Shown: piece by piece, positions 63,929 through 64,000 of the stretch
How positions within the stretch are numbered: the stretch's first letter is position 1
How the letters are laid out: the number at the start of each line of letters is the position of its first letter
Source of the DNA: Lautropia dentalis
Lineage (GTDB): Bacteria; Pseudomonadota; Gammaproteobacteria; Burkholderiales; Burkholderiaceae_E
Assembly: GCF_003892345.1 (NCBI RefSeq)
Contig: NZ_RRUE01000001.1
Coordinates: 1,147,008-1,211,007, forward strand
DNA length: 64,000 nucleotides
Reading direction: 5' to 3'
Program-made: the position numbers and the translations under genes
The notes under the pieces: model-generated
What the model was told of the DNA's origin: nothing
The model's database searches: none
Seen by the model: the letters and a program-made list of their open reading frames with translations, nothing else

Positions 63929-64000
63929 ATGCAGCCCTGGTCGCCCCAGGCGGCCGGTCTGTGGCCACTGGCCTGGCGGGATCTCTGCCGTACCGGGCGT
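63929..64000 (+). CDS. Possible start of the next gene, cut by the window edge
   Basis: An open frame of 24 codons from ATG 63929 reaches the edge. In this gene order lpxD usually follows skp, but the visible residues (MQPWSPQAAGLWPLAW) do not match an LpxD N-terminus I recognise. It may be an upstream extension or a chance frame. Confidence 0.25.
   Translation, partial: MQPWSPQAAGLWPLAWRDLCRTGR

Overview
This window is a GC-rich (visibly about two-thirds G+C) chromosomal segment of a beta-proteobacterium. The conserved order map/glnD // rpsB-tsf-pyrH-frr-uppS-cdsA-dxr-rseP-bamA-skp, the smc-zipA-ligA string, and the protein sequences point to Burkholderiales. Lautropia or a close relative is my best guess, but that is inference, not a search result.

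Left third (1-16 kb): a truncated NlpC/P60 lipoprotein gene, an MFS transporter, a GlcG-like protein, tRNA-Ser(GGA) and a flavin-reductase-like gene. Then comes the most unusual coding region. Five paralogous exported proteins (4427-14703), four with lipoboxes, share a C-terminal domain with a C-x12-C motif but carry very different stalks. Three run on the minus strand and two on the plus strand, and the plus-strand pair leads into an orphan TRAP-type binding protein. A compact group II intron (about 8602-10464) sits between two of the minus-strand paralogs, immediately after a rho-independent terminator hairpin.

Middle (16-36 kb): ppiD, a decayed type I-E-like CRISPR remnant, a DUF1178 gene with a probable CTG start, an ABC-F ATPase, prmB, an ArsC/Spx-like gene, pilU with a long Pro/Ala tail, dapD, a metallo-beta-lactamase-fold gene, and a divergent MarR/EamA pair with two palindromic operators. 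An accessory island at 29-32 kb carries an RHH-RelE pair and an MntA-HepT pair between a nitroreductase gene and a TetR gene. Each module is bounded by direct copies of the sequence spanning the nitroreductase/TetR 3' ends. Next are an NAD(P)H oxidoreductase, an alpha/beta hydrolase with a 12-residue repeat linker, an orphan antitoxin-like gene coupled to dapC, and dapC.

Right half (36-64 kb): mostly housekeeping. Chromosome segregation and division (smc, zipA), ligA, galU, a thioadenosine/thioinosine phosphorylase, an FmdE-like gene, glnD-map, and the translation/isoprenoid/envelope operon rpsB to skp. Between the FmdE-like gene and glnD lies a 1.4 kb gene-poor block (47108-48476). It holds two inverted copies of a structured palindromic cassette, one interrupted by a second palindromic element with 31-bp terminal inverted repeats, plus a 33-35 bp tandem repeat. 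Fragments related to the 31-bp element recur at about 2.7, 3.2, 10.6 and 32.8 kb.

Most reliable: the housekeeping genes, the tRNA, the intron reverse transcriptase, and the repeat pairings read base by base. Less reliable: exact starts where non-canonical codons are proposed, the function of the five-paralog family, and the nature of the palindromic cassettes.
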